NCBI GenBank assembly: GCA_963704355.1
Contig: OY969891.1
Span: 868,001 to 932,000, forward strand
Direction: 5' to 3'
Length of the DNA: 64,000 bases
From: Bog-473 sp963704355
GTDB lineage: Bacteria; Actinomycetota; Acidimicrobiia; Acidimicrobiales; RAAP-2
Positions 1 through 7,924 of the stretch are shown piece by piece (position 1 is the first letter of the stretch; each line of letters opens with the position of its first letter). The notes beneath the pieces were generated by a model. It ran no database searches. It was given only the letters and a program-made list of their open reading frames with translations, and had not been told where the DNA came from. The position numbers and the translations under genes are program-made.

Positions 1-2
1 AG

Positions 3-638
3 GTCCACCACCACTTCTGGCGGGTCGAAGGCGTCGATCGGACGGCCATCACCGCAGAGGTCGTTCGGGCCAACGGGCCGGCGCTGGTGTTCTGCCGGAC
101 CAAGCGCGGCGCGGATCGGCTCGCGAACCGGCTCGGCCGGTCCGGCCTCAAGTCGGCCGCCATCCACGGCGACCGCAACCAGGGCCAACGCGACCGGGCG
201 CTGGCCGCCTTTCGCGCTGGCCGGCTCGACGTGCTGGTGGCGACGGACATCGCGGCGCGGGGAATCCACGTCGACGAGGTGCCCCTCGTGGTCCACTTCG
301 ACCCACCGGCCGATCCCACCGACTACGTGCACCGCTCGGGTCGCACCGGCCGGGCCGGCGCCGATGGGCTGGTTGTCTCACTGATCGGGAATGAACACCT
401 CCGCGCCACGAAGCTCCTCACGCGAAAGTTGGGGCTCCCCGACGGGATCGGCGCGCCGGACGTGGCTTCCCTCTCCCTCGTGGACGGCAGTCGCGTCTCC
501 CGACCCCCCGAGGCAAGGGCCGATGGCGCGCACGCTTCCGCCGCGCCAACCAAGCACGGTCGGGTCCACACCCACGAGATCCCGGCCACGCCCAGGCGTC
601 GGCCGCGTCGCCGGGTGCAACGTACGGGGCGGCGCTGA
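3..638 (+). CDS. DEAD-box RNA helicase, C-terminal part (5' end outside window)
   Basis: The reading frame is open from the first bases and ends with TGA at 638, so only the second RecA-like lobe and tail are present. Motif IV (VFCRTKRGADRL), motif V (VATDIAARGIHV) and motif VI (YVHRSGRTGRAG) are intact and in order, which identifies a superfamily 2 DEAD-box helicase that unwinds RNA using ATP. After motif VI there is a short linker and an arginine-rich tail ending RRRPRRRVQRTGRR, a likely RNA-binding extension. The catalytic N-terminal lobe (Q motif, Walker A, DEAD box) must lie upstream. I cannot tell which paralogue (RhlE-, DeaD- or SrmB-like) it is. Confidence 0.93.
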   Translation, partial: VHHHFWRVEGVDRTAITAEVVRANGPALVFCRTKRGADRLANRLGRSGLKSAAIHGDRNQGQRDRALAAFRAGRLDVLVATDIAARGIHVDEVPLVVHFDPPADPTDYVHRSGRTGRAGADGLVVSLIGNEHLRATKLLTRKLGLPDGIGAPDVASLSLVDGSRVSRPPEARADGAHASAAPTKHGRVHTHEIPATPRRRPRRRVQRTGRR

Positions 639-947
639 GCCTCGCGGCCTCGGGCACCACCTGCCGACGGCGTCACCGGTCAACCGGCCGGATCGGCGGG
701 AACTGACGAACTCGACTGGGGACGCCCCTGCGGTGAGCGCCTCCAACGGATCCACATCTCCGACGGCGTGAGCGCGAGCTCCGTCGTGTCGTCGGCGGCC
801 ACCTGACTCGGAAACGAGCCCAGAGGGCCGATGGCGGCACACACGCCGGACCGCCGCCGGGTCTGGCGCCGCCTCTTTAGGCACGCATCGTCGACGACGG
901 TGCGAACGCGCTGGGCCCGAGCGGCTGCGGCTGGTGGACTCGGACGA
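639..947. other. intergenic region without a recognised gene
   Basis: About 310 bp between the helicase stop and the convergent amidohydrolase stop. Open frames here have no recognisable protein features, and I see no strong hairpin followed by T residues. Confidence 0.6.
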
Positions 948-2117
948 TCAGGTCTTGGTGACGAGCGGAATGTCGTAGAGCGCGGACCAGTTGGTACTCA
1001 CGATCCGGGCCTTGCTCTCGTCGGAGAGCGGCAGCTTGTCGAAGCTGTCCACGGCGTGCGGGTACTTGGAGTCGCCGTGGGGGTAGTCGGTGGAGAAGAT
1101 GAGCCGTTCGTCGCCGAAGGTCTCGACGAAGTGGGGCACTGTCACCTCGTCGGCCTCGACCGAGACCCAGCAGTTGCGCTTGAAGTATTCCGACGGTGGC
1201 ATCGTGAGGTCGGGGCCCTCGTACCAGCCGGTCCACTCCCAGTGCTCGTCGAGGCGGTAGAGGAACCACGGCGCCCACGAGCAGTTGCCTTCCAGCAGCG
1301 CCACCTTCAGGTCGGGGAAGCGCTCGAGCACCCCGCCGCCGCAGAGGCACGCCGTGACGAACTGGATCCCGAGCGGCTGGCTGAAGGTGTGCCACAGCAT
1401 CAGCTTGTCCAGCACCTCGAGCCCGAAGTCGGGCGTCAGGTACGTCTGGCCGCCGCCGTGGAAAGCCAGCGGCACGCCGAGGCGCTCGATCTCCGCCCAC
1501 AGAGGGTCGTACGAGCGGTGGTGCCACGGCCGCCGGTTGACCGCGCCTGGCGGCAAGAAGATCGCCTTGAAGCCGAGCTCTTCCACGCAGCGCCGTGCCT
1601 CGACGACCGCACCGGCGACGTCGTGCGCCGCCACCATCCCGGCCCCGAACATGCGGTCGGGGGCGTGGTCACAGAAGTCCTTGAGCCAGTCGTTGTAGGC
1701 GCGCGCGATCGCCGTCGCGAACTCGGGCTCGAGCCCGTCGGCGCCGATCTGCTCGGAGGAGTCGAGGCCGAGCACGAACAGCCCCCGTGAGGGGAACAGC
1801 ACGGCCAGGTCGAGCCCCTCGGCGTCCATCGCGTCGACCTGGGACTGCGCGTCCCACCCCCGGGCTTCGGACGCCGCGTAGACGGTGTCGTGCTCCTTCT
1901 GCCAGCCCGTCTTGCGGCCTTCCACGCGCATCGGCCGGGTCGCGCCCATCCGCAGCATCACGTGGTTCTTCACCCGCACCCGCATGTCGCGCGTGATCTC
2001 GGAGAGCCCGCGGGGCGCGGCGTGGGCGTAGGCCGGGTCGATGTAGCGCTCCCACAGGTCGGGCGGCTCCATCACGTGGAGGTCACTGTCACAGATGACG
2101 TGGTCGCGAAGACCCAT
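948..2117 (-). CDS. amidohydrolase family 2 (metal-dependent TIM-barrel hydrolase/decarboxylase)
   Basis: A 389-residue protein starting MGLRDHVICDSDLHVMEPP. The N-terminal D-x-D-x-H pattern replaces the HxH metal motif and is usual in the actinobacterial branch of this family. Later family marks are FHGGG (about 225), the LEGNCSWAPWFLYRLDEHWE segment (about 285) and FSTDYPHGDSKYP (about 345), whose Asp is the expected metal and catalytic residue. Relatives include ACMSD-type decarboxylases and many uncharacterised proteins in steroid or aromatic degradation clusters. The nearby acyl-CoA and CMD genes fit such a role, but the substrate is unknown. It is transcribed divergently from the dehydrogenase at 2231. 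Confidence 0.88.
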   Translation of the reverse strand: MGLRDHVICDSDLHVMEPPDLWERYIDPAYAHAAPRGLSEITRDMRVRVKNHVMLRMGATRPMRVEGRKTGWQKEHDTVYAASEARGWDAQSQVDAMDAEGLDLAVLFPSRGLFVLGLDSSEQIGADGLEPEFATAIARAYNDWLKDFCDHAPDRMFGAGMVAAHDVAGAVVEARRCVEELGFKAIFLPPGAVNRRPWHHRSYDPLWAEIERLGVPLAFHGGGQTYLTPDFGLEVLDKLMLWHTFSQPLGIQFVTACLCGGGVLERFPDLKVALLEGNCSWAPWFLYRLDEHWEWTGWYEGPDLTMPPSEYFKRNCWVSVEADEVTVPHFVETFGDERLIFSTDYPHGDSKYPHAVDSFDKLPLSDESKARIVSTNWSALYDIPLVTKT

Positions 2118-2139
2118 GAAATGTCGACCCCCCGGGATC

Positions 2140-2157
2140 CCTGACGCTCGAGTCAGG
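2140..2157. promoter_or_regulatory. perfect inverted repeat in divergent promoter region (candidate operator)
   Basis: CCTGAC-N6-GTCAGG, a perfect 6-6-6 dyad in the 113-bp gap between the divergent amidohydrolase and dehydrogenase genes. A possible -35 (CTGACG, 2141-2146) lies inside it, with CTATAC at 2163-2168 as a -10 candidate 16 bp on. No regulator gene sits beside it, so the binding protein is unknown. Confidence 0.4.
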
Positions 2158-2230
2158 ATTCACTATACGCTCTCGCCCCGCACGCCCTCTGGGGGCGGTG
2201 GCCAGCGTGTTCGGGACTCGGGGAGGGTCG

Positions 2231-3109
2231 ATGGCGACAGGTGTGATCGGGCTCGGGAACATCGGCGGAGCCATCGCGGCCAACCTCGTGGCCGACGACA
2301 ACGAGGTGGTCGTTCACGACGTCGATGCCGCGGCCATGGCGGCGATCGCGGGAGCAACGGCGGCGCCAGATGTCGCGTCGGTGGCCCGCCAGGCCGAGGT
2401 CACGCTGCTGTCGTTGCCGACGCCCGACGTCGTGGCGGACGTCGCTGCCGCCTGGGCCGGCGCCGCCGCGCCGGGCGCCATCCTCGTCGACCTGTCCACC
2501 AACAGCCCCGCCGTCGTGCGCGAGCTGGGGGAGCGTCTGGCCGGCTCGGGGCATCACCTGGTCGAGGCGCCGCTCACCGGCGGGGCCATCGGGGCCGAGA
2601 AGCGGATGCTCGTGTTCATGATCGGGGGCGACGACGAGCCCGTGGCGCGGGTCCTACCCGTGCTCGAACCGCTCGGGCGGGCCTCGTTTCACGTCGGCGC
2701 GCTGGGTCTCGGCAACACCATGAAGCTGCTCAACAGCCTCATCGCCTTCACCACCACATGGGTGAGTCTCGAGGGCCTGGCGATGGCCACCAAGGCGGGG
2801 ATCGAGGTCCAAAAGGCGGTCGAGATCCTACGTACCGCGGGCGCGTCGAACTTCTACATCGACCGTCAGGTCGAGACGATCGACGGTCGCGGACGCCCCA
2901 CCCAGTTCGCCCTCGAGTTGGCCGCCAAGGACGCCGGCCTCATTGTGGAGTGGGCCAGCGCGCTCGGCGCCCCCACCCCGGTGGCCGCTGCCGTGAAGGG
3001 CGTCCTCGACGGCGCGGTCGCTGGCGGCCTCGGCGGTGCCGACTGGAGCGAGCTCGTCGCGGTCGCCGAGCAGCAGGCCAGCGTGACGCTGCACTGGGAC
3101 TCGCAGTAG
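2231..3109 (+). CDS. NAD(P)-dependent beta-hydroxyacid dehydrogenase (HIBADH family)
   Basis: A 292-residue oxidoreductase. I chose ATG 2231 because GGGAGG lies just upstream and the Rossmann motif GVIGLGNIGGAIAANL then begins at once, as is usual; an ATG at 2198 would add 11 residues. LVEAPLTGGAIGAEK matches the substrate-binding segment, and GLGNTMKLLNS (about 160) carries the conserved catalytic lysine of 3-hydroxyisobutyrate/6-phosphogluconate-type dehydrogenases. The helical C-terminal domain is complete. It oxidises a beta-hydroxy acid, possibly tartronate semialdehyde- or hydroxyisobutyrate-like; the substrate cannot be read from sequence. Confidence 0.9.
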   Translation: MATGVIGLGNIGGAIAANLVADDNEVVVHDVDAAAMAAIAGATAAPDVASVARQAEVTLLSLPTPDVVADVAAAWAGAAAPGAILVDLSTNSPAVVRELGERLAGSGHHLVEAPLTGGAIGAEKRMLVFMIGGDDEPVARVLPVLEPLGRASFHVGALGLGNTMKLLNSLIAFTTTWVSLEGLAMATKAGIEVQKAVEILRTAGASNFYIDRQVETIDGRGRPTQFALELAAKDAGLIVEWASALGAPTPVAAAVKGVLDGAVAGGLGGADWSELVAVAEQQASVTLHWDSQ

Positions 3110-3167
3110 GACGACACCGCCGGCGCGGTGGGGACGGAGCGAGCGCGCACCGGCCGAGGCCCGGCCC

Positions 3168-3548
3168 TCAGTCCGTGCCGAGCACGTCGGCCGCGACCCG
3201 CAGGGCCGAGCCCGCGGCGGGGACGCCGGCGTAGACCGAGACGTGCATGAGGATCTCGACGATCTCCTCGCGCGAGATCCCCACGCTCAGTGCCCCGGCC
3301 AGGTGCGACCGCAGCTCCTCGGGGTGCCCGAGCGCCGCCAACAGCGCGACCGTGATCATCGAGCGGTCGCGCACGGGGAGCCCCGGGCGCGACCAGATGT
3401 CGCCGAACGCGCTCTGCTGCACGTGGTCGAAGTAGTCCGGCGCCAGCTTGGCCGCCGGGAACTGCCCGCCCGGGCCCTTGAGCATGGCCGGCCAGAGCTG
3501 GCCCTGAATTCCCCGGCCCGCCGCCCGCCGCTCGTCACTCGTCGTCAT
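3168..3548 (-). CDS. carboxymuconolactone decarboxylase (CMD)-like protein
   Basis: A 126-residue helical protein starting MTTSDERRAAG after a GAGGAG ribosome site. The core RDRSMITVALLAALGHPEEL followed by LRSHLAGALSVGISREEIVE matches the CMD/AhpD-like fold, where the His of the SHLAGAL segment is family-conserved. There is no CxxC pair, so an AhpD-type peroxidase role is unlikely. It is the last gene of a tightly packed minus-strand set: only 2 bp separate its ATG from the stop of the thiolase-like gene, so the two are almost certainly co-translated. It probably acts as a decarboxylase or gamma-lactone enzyme in the same pathway. Confidence 0.85.
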   Translation of the reverse strand: MTTSDERRAAGRGIQGQLWPAMLKGPGGQFPAAKLAPDYFDHVQQSAFGDIWSRPGLPVRDRSMITVALLAALGHPEELRSHLAGALSVGISREEIVEILMHVSVYAGVPAAGSALRVAADVLGTD

Positions 3549-3550
3549 GC

Positions 3551-4720
3551 TCAGCTCCTCTCGACACCCAGAAGGTTGACCGTCGCGATGCTGCCGCCAC
3601 CGACCAAATGCGTCAGCGCCACCCGGGCGTCCTGCACCTGGCGGCCCTCCGCCTCGCCCCGCAGCTGCAGAACCGCCTCGTGGAGCATGGCCGTCCCGGT
3701 CGGCCCGCCGGGGTGGCCGCGCGCGAGCAGCCCGCCGTCGGTGTTGAACGGGATGCGCCCGCCCGGCCCCGTCTCGCCCTCGACCACCAGCTTCTCGGCC
3801 TCGCCCTCGGCGCAGAAGCCCAGCAGTTCGTAGTACTCGAGCTCCTCGTTCACGAAGGCGTCGTGGCAGTAGGCCACGCTCACGTCCTCCGGTCCGAGCC
3901 CCGCCGCCTCGTAGCACTCGAGCGCCGTCGCCTTCGTCATGGTCGAGGGCCCGACGACGGGGCCGACGAAGGTGTGGCCCGGCGAGTAGGTCTCCGATGT
4001 CAGCGCCGAGGCCAGGGCCCGCACCAGGGGTCGGCCGGGGTGACGCGACCGCACGAGGTCCTCGCGCGCCACGATGATGCACGCCGCCCCGTCGTCGGGC
4101 GGGCAGCACATCATGGTGGTGAGCGGCTCGGCCACCATCCGGGCCGCGAGCACCTCTTCGGGGGTGACGACGTGGTCGGAGCGGCGGTGCGCGAACGGGC
4201 ACGCCGCGCCGTAGTTCCAGTTCTTCGCCGCGATGGTGGCGAAGTGCTCGGGCGTCGTGCCGCGCTCGTGCATGCGGCGCTGGGCCCACAGCGCGAAGTA
4301 GGCGGCGGGCAGGATCGGCGCGTCAATCTGGTCCCGCCCCGCCCCGCGCCCGCCGGTGCCCGTCATGTCGGTGAACTTGTCGAAGCACAGCGCCATGGCC
4401 ACGTCGGCCCGACCCGACGAGACCGCCCACGCCGCCTCGCGGAAGGCCACCAGCCCCGTGGCGGACGCGTTCTCGATGTGGGTGACCGGCAACCCCGTCA
4501 GCCCGAGCTCCTTCATCGCCTTGATCCCGAGCATTGACGCCGGCTGGATGTAGCCCACGTACGCCTCATCGACGTCGGCCAGCGTCAGGCCGGCGTCGTG
4601 CAGCGCCAGCAGGCCGGCGTCGCGCGCCAGGTGCGCACCGGGGATGTCGTGGAACATGCCGAAGCGCACCATGCCGACGCCGGCCACGGCGACGCCCTCG
4701 AAGCGCAGGCCGTGCTTCAC
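3551..4720 (-). CDS. thiolase-like (SCP-x/Ltp-type) protein lacking the first active-site cysteine
   Basis: A 389-residue thiolase-fold protein beginning with GTG at 4720 (MKHGLRFEGVAVAGVG), inside a 4-bp GTGA overlap with the OB-fold gene stop. The segment that normally reads ENACASG is ENASATG, so the nucleophilic Cys is Ser86. The ARGHPGGPTG block with its His and the C-terminal glycine-rich HLVGGGSIATV are kept, although the usual second Cys is absent. In the family, such Cys-less proteins paired with a DUF35 OB-fold partner (Ltp2 with the ChsH2 DUF35 domain) are aldolases that release side chains from steroid-CoA esters. A retro-aldolase role is therefore more likely than thiolysis; this is inference. 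Confidence 0.85.
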   Translation of the reverse strand: MKHGLRFEGVAVAGVGMVRFGMFHDIPGAHLARDAGLLALHDAGLTLADVDEAYVGYIQPASMLGIKAMKELGLTGLPVTHIENASATGLVAFREAAWAVSSGRADVAMALCFDKFTDMTGTGGRGAGRDQIDAPILPAAYFALWAQRRMHERGTTPEHFATIAAKNWNYGAACPFAHRRSDHVVTPEEVLAARMVAEPLTTMMCCPPDDGAACIIVAREDLVRSRHPGRPLVRALASALTSETYSPGHTFVGPVVGPSTMTKATALECYEAAGLGPEDVSVAYCHDAFVNEELEYYELLGFCAEGEAEKLVVEGETGPGGRIPFNTDGGLLARGHPGGPTGTAMLHEAVLQLRGEAEGRQVQDARVALTHLVGGGSIATVNLLGVERS

Positions 4721-5175
4721 GACGCACCCCCGGCCCCGGCGCCGGCCCCAGCCGCCGCGCCGGCCCGGGCGGGGCGGAAGCGGTAGATCACCACGTCGTC
4801 GCCGTCGGCGTTCTGGCGCAGCGTCTCGAGGTCGATCTCCACCTCCATCCCGATGGCGAAGTCGTCGCGTCCGCCCGAGAGGATCGACTGCACCCGCGGC
4901 CCCTCCGGCAGGTCGACCTGCGCCACCCCGTACCCGGCGACCTGGGCGTCCTTCTTGCCGAAGAGCGGGACGTGGCAGTAGGTCCAGGTGTGGATCGTGC
5001 CCTGGGTCGACAGCTCCACGTCCTCGGTGCCCTCGTGCAGGCACTTGGCGCACACCAGCCGGCGCGGGAAGAACACCTCGGCGCAGTCGGGGCAGCGGCT
5101 CCCGAGCAGCCGCGGCGGCTCGGCCGGGTCGTCAGGGATCCGGAAGAACCCTTTCTCAATGGGGACTCGGGCCAT
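4717..5175 (-). CDS. Zn-ribbon/OB-fold protein (DUF35 family)
   Basis: A 152-residue protein with an N-terminal rubredoxin-like zinc ribbon (CPDCAEVFFPRRLVCAKC, about residues 30-47) followed by an OB-fold, and an alanine/glycine-rich tail. DUF35 proteins bind thiolase-like enzymes and acyl-CoA ligands. Translation is coupled to the thiolase-like gene through a GTGA overlap, which supports a stable two-protein complex. It lies 119 bp downstream of the acyl-CoA dehydrogenase gene on the same strand. Confidence 0.9.
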   Translation of the reverse strand: MARVPIEKGFFRIPDDPAEPPRLLGSRCPDCAEVFFPRRLVCAKCLHEGTEDVELSTQGTIHTWTYCHVPLFGKKDAQVAGYGVAQVDLPEGPRVQSILSGGRDDFAIGMEVEIDLETLRQNADGDDVVIYRFRPARAGAAAGAGAGAGGAS

Positions 5176-5294
5176 GCTCTCCTCGCTTCACCGCTTCCAC
5201 GTCGCTGTCGTCCGCTGCACCGTGACCGCTCCACCGCCCGGGCGCCCGAGGAGTCTGGCATACGACTCCACGCGCCGGTCGTGGCGCCGCGGCC

Positions 5295-6434
5295 TCACCG
5301 GGGCAGCCCGAGCGCGTGCTCGCCGACGATGTTCTTGTTGATCTCGGTCGTGCCGCCGGCGATCGAGGCCTGGCGCACCGCGAGCAGGTTGTCGGCCCAG
5401 CGGTCCTCCCCTCCGAGCGCGTCGAGGCCGATGAGGTCCACCGCCAGGTCGGCCAGCTCCTGGTCGCAGTGGGCCCAGGACAGCTTGGCCAGGCTGCCGC
5501 CCGCCCCCTCGGCCGCGGCCGGGTCCGACAGCGAGCGCTCGGTCAGGTAGCGCATGCAACGGATCGAGGCATAAATCCGGGCCAGGCGCTCCCGCAGCAC
5601 CGGGTCGCGCCGCCCGGCGCGCGCCCGCGGGTCGGCCAGCAGGTCGTCGAGCCGGCGGGCCAGCGAGAGGTGCAGGCGCGCCACGCCGGCGCGCTCGTGG
5701 CCGAGCGTCGTCATGGCCACGGTCCAGCCGCCGTGCAGCGGCCCGAGCATGGCGGCGCGCGGGACGCGGGCGTCGGTGAAGAAGAGCTCGGCGAAGGTGT
5801 GCCCGCCCGTGATGGTGGTGAGCGGCCGCGCCTCGATACCCGGCGTGCGCAGGTCGACCAACACGCACGTGATCCCGGCGTGCTTCTTGGCCGCAGGGTC
5901 CGTCCGCACGTAGAGCTGGCACCAATCCGCCAGGTGCCCGAGGGAGTTCCACGTCTTCTGCCCGTTGATCACGAAGTGGTCGCCGTCCTCGACCGCCGCA
6001 GTGCGCAGCGAGGCGAGATCCGAGCCGGCGTCGGGCTCGGACATGCCCTGCGACCAGATCTCGTCGCCCCGCAGCATCGGCTGGAGGAACCGCGCCTGCT
6101 GCTCGGGGGTGCCGAAGCGCATGATGGCCGGCGCGATGTTGGAGACACCGATGACGTTCACCGGCCCCGGAGCTCGCACTCGGTTGGTCTCCTCGAGGTA
6201 GGCGAGCTGCTCGTCGACACCGGCGCCGCGCCCGCCGTGCTCGACCGGCCACGCCGGTGCCGCCCACCCGCCGTCGGCGAGCGTCCGGTTCCAGGCCCGC
6301 AGCACCTCGAGCGTGCCCCCCTCTATCGGGCGCTCGCCCGCCTCCACCACCTCGGGGGTGAGGTGCGCCGACAGCCAGGCCCGCAGTTGGGCACGGAACG
6401 CGTCGGTGTCCGCCTCGCCCTGCGACCTCTCCAT
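5295..6434 (-). CDS. acyl-CoA dehydrogenase
   Basis: A 379-residue flavoprotein starting MERSQGEADTDAFR with an AGGGAG ribosome site. Domain order is complete: N-terminal helical domain, the FAD/substrate barrel with WSQGMSEPDAGSDLASL (about 125) and FVINGQKTWNSLGHLADWC (about 155), then the C-terminal helical domain ending GGTTEINKNIVGEHALGLPR. That ending is typical of actinobacterial FadE-type enzymes, many of which act on steroid or branched acyl-CoAs. It is the first gene of the minus-strand block leading to the OB-fold, thiolase-like and CMD-like genes, so it probably supplies the unsaturated acyl-CoA for that pathway. Confidence 0.92.
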   Translation of the reverse strand: MERSQGEADTDAFRAQLRAWLSAHLTPEVVEAGERPIEGGTLEVLRAWNRTLADGGWAAPAWPVEHGGRGAGVDEQLAYLEETNRVRAPGPVNVIGVSNIAPAIMRFGTPEQQARFLQPMLRGDEIWSQGMSEPDAGSDLASLRTAAVEDGDHFVINGQKTWNSLGHLADWCQLYVRTDPAAKKHAGITCVLVDLRTPGIEARPLTTITGGHTFAELFFTDARVPRAAMLGPLHGGWTVAMTTLGHERAGVARLHLSLARRLDDLLADPRARAGRRDPVLRERLARIYASIRCMRYLTERSLSDPAAAEGAGGSLAKLSWAHCDQELADLAVDLIGLDALGGEDRWADNLLAVRQASIAGGTTEINKNIVGEHALGLPR

Positions 6435-6520
6435 GCCACTCCCTCTTTGCCCGCGGCCTGTGCCGTCGGGATCATGGTGCACCGGCCGCGCCTCGGACCA
6501 TTCGGGTGCCGCCGCGCCAA

Positions 6521-6548
6521 TTCCGCCCGTCCCGGGGCGGCGGCCGGA
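6521..6548 (-). terminator. GC-rich hairpin repeat downstream of the 6563 gene
   Basis: A 28-bp sequence, 14 bp past the stop of the minus-strand gene at 6563, that is 27/28 identical to 9028-9055, which sits the same distance past another minus-strand stop. The core pairs CCGCC with GGGCGG around a CCCGGG centre. No T-run follows, so it may be a rho-aided or non-canonical terminator. Confidence 0.45.
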
Positions 6549-6562
6549 CCCGGACCGCCGGG

Positions 6563-7765
6563 CTACGCCGCCTTCTGGTCCGGAGTTGACGGCGGCGCAC
6601 CCGGTCTCGTCGCCGGGGCCGGCTGGCCCGCCGGCTCGGGAAGCCTCGTGACGGCTTGCACGACGGCATCGAGGTTGACGGCGGCCCGCACGCGGTCGCC
6701 CACCTTCTGCACGTTGCTCTTGGCCCAGCCGACGACGGCGCTCGTCGTGATACCGACCGCACCGAGCGCGGAGAGGAACACGGCTCCGATTTTGGAGAAA
6801 TACGCGGCCGCGAGGCCGATGAGCAAGGCACCCACGAAGATCAGCCCGAGCTCCCATCCGAAGGCGCGTAGGAGAGGCCACGGCCGTCGCGCCACCTTGG
6901 CGAGATCGTGGGGGTCGACCATCGTCAACGGATCTCGCCCGGTCACGAGGAGATCGCGCCATACCGTGATCTGTTGCAGCAGGGCCGCCTTCTCGGGGTC
7001 GGTATCTGCACCCGGATCGGCCGCCAGCTTGGCCGCCACGTCCCCCCAACTGCGGATGGTGGCTTCGACCGCTCCCGCCGTCAGCGTCCCGATGATCGGT
7101 GCGAGCCGGCGGCAATTCTCGACCAGCGCATCGACGCGGTTCTTCCCGAGGAGGAATCCCCAACTCGATCCGCCACCCTTCGACGGAAAGAGAGCCCAAT
7201 AGCTCTCGGCGAGCCCGCGTCCGAGCTCGTAGGAGCTGGCGGTGCCGAAGCCTTGCGTGGCGAACTGGTCCTGAATGGCTTCGTCCCACGCCCAGAGGAA
7301 CGACGCGAGCAGCCCCCACCACGTCCCCGACGACCGTTCCGTGGACGTGGCGTCGATAGGCGAGAGTGCTCCCAGCGTGCCCGAAAGGTCCTTCCCGGTT
7401 CGGGACCAGATGAGCCGAGAGGCCAGGTAGCGCAGCATCCCGCTGGCCGTGAGCCCGGTGACGGCGGTGTCGCCCTTCGCCCAGTCGGTGCCGAACGTCA
7501 ACACGCCGAGCTTCATGTCGGCCGTGCCGCCCGTGGACAGCGCGGCGAGCACCTTGACGGCCTCCACCTGTCGTTCCACGGCCGACCGCTCGTTGGCCGC
7601 GTCCAGCAACATGACGGGTGGGGCGGGGTTGGGTGTGTCGGTTTGGTCCGCCGCCGGGTCCAAACGGCCCCGAACCTCGGCGAGGACCCATCCCATGCGG
7701 AGCGCGGCCGCCGAGTCGTCCGGCGTGACCGTCGAACCTGTCGTCGAATCCGCGGTTTCAACCAT
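6563..7765 (-). CDS. unrecognised protein with two C-terminal membrane helices
   Basis: About 400 residues from ATG 7765 (MVETADSTTGS); an in-frame start at 7834 would add 23 residues and neither has a strong ribosome site. I do not recognise the family. The first 280 residues look soluble, with an early VMLLDAANERSAVERQVEAV segment and a LGVLTFGTDWAKGDTAVTGL segment. Two hydrophobic stretches follow, around FVGALLIGLAAAYF and VFLSALGAVGITTSAVVGW, then a short amphipathic part and a proline-rich end. It is divergent from the secreted protein at 7925, and the two may share control. Confidence 0.6.
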   Translation of the reverse strand: MVETADSTTGSTVTPDDSAAALRMGWVLAEVRGRLDPAADQTDTPNPAPPVMLLDAANERSAVERQVEAVKVLAALSTGGTADMKLGVLTFGTDWAKGDTAVTGLTASGMLRYLASRLIWSRTGKDLSGTLGALSPIDATSTERSSGTWWGLLASFLWAWDEAIQDQFATQGFGTASSYELGRGLAESYWALFPSKGGGSSWGFLLGKNRVDALVENCRRLAPIIGTLTAGAVEATIRSWGDVAAKLAADPGADTDPEKAALLQQITVWRDLLVTGRDPLTMVDPHDLAKVARRPWPLLRAFGWELGLIFVGALLIGLAAAYFSKIGAVFLSALGAVGITTSAVVGWAKSNVQKVGDRVRAAVNLDAVVQAVTRLPEPAGQPAPATRPGAPPSTPDQKAA

Positions 7766-7924
7766 TGGGCCCGCATCCCCCGAGTGACTGCTGTCGCCAA
7801 GCAGCGAGATCGAGCCTAAGTGGAGCCCCCACAAGGGTCAAGGATCAACGGTCGCGCGCTCCCCGGCGCGCTGCAACCCGGGTCTATGATCCGGCTCGAC
7901 CTTTATTGGCGAAAGGTGACGACC

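Noticed and set aside
5295..7691. A 798-codon frame continuing upstream of the acyl-CoA dehydrogenase
   Set aside because: The extra part is a shadow of the 6563 gene; the dehydrogenase begins at ATG 6434 with a ribosome site.
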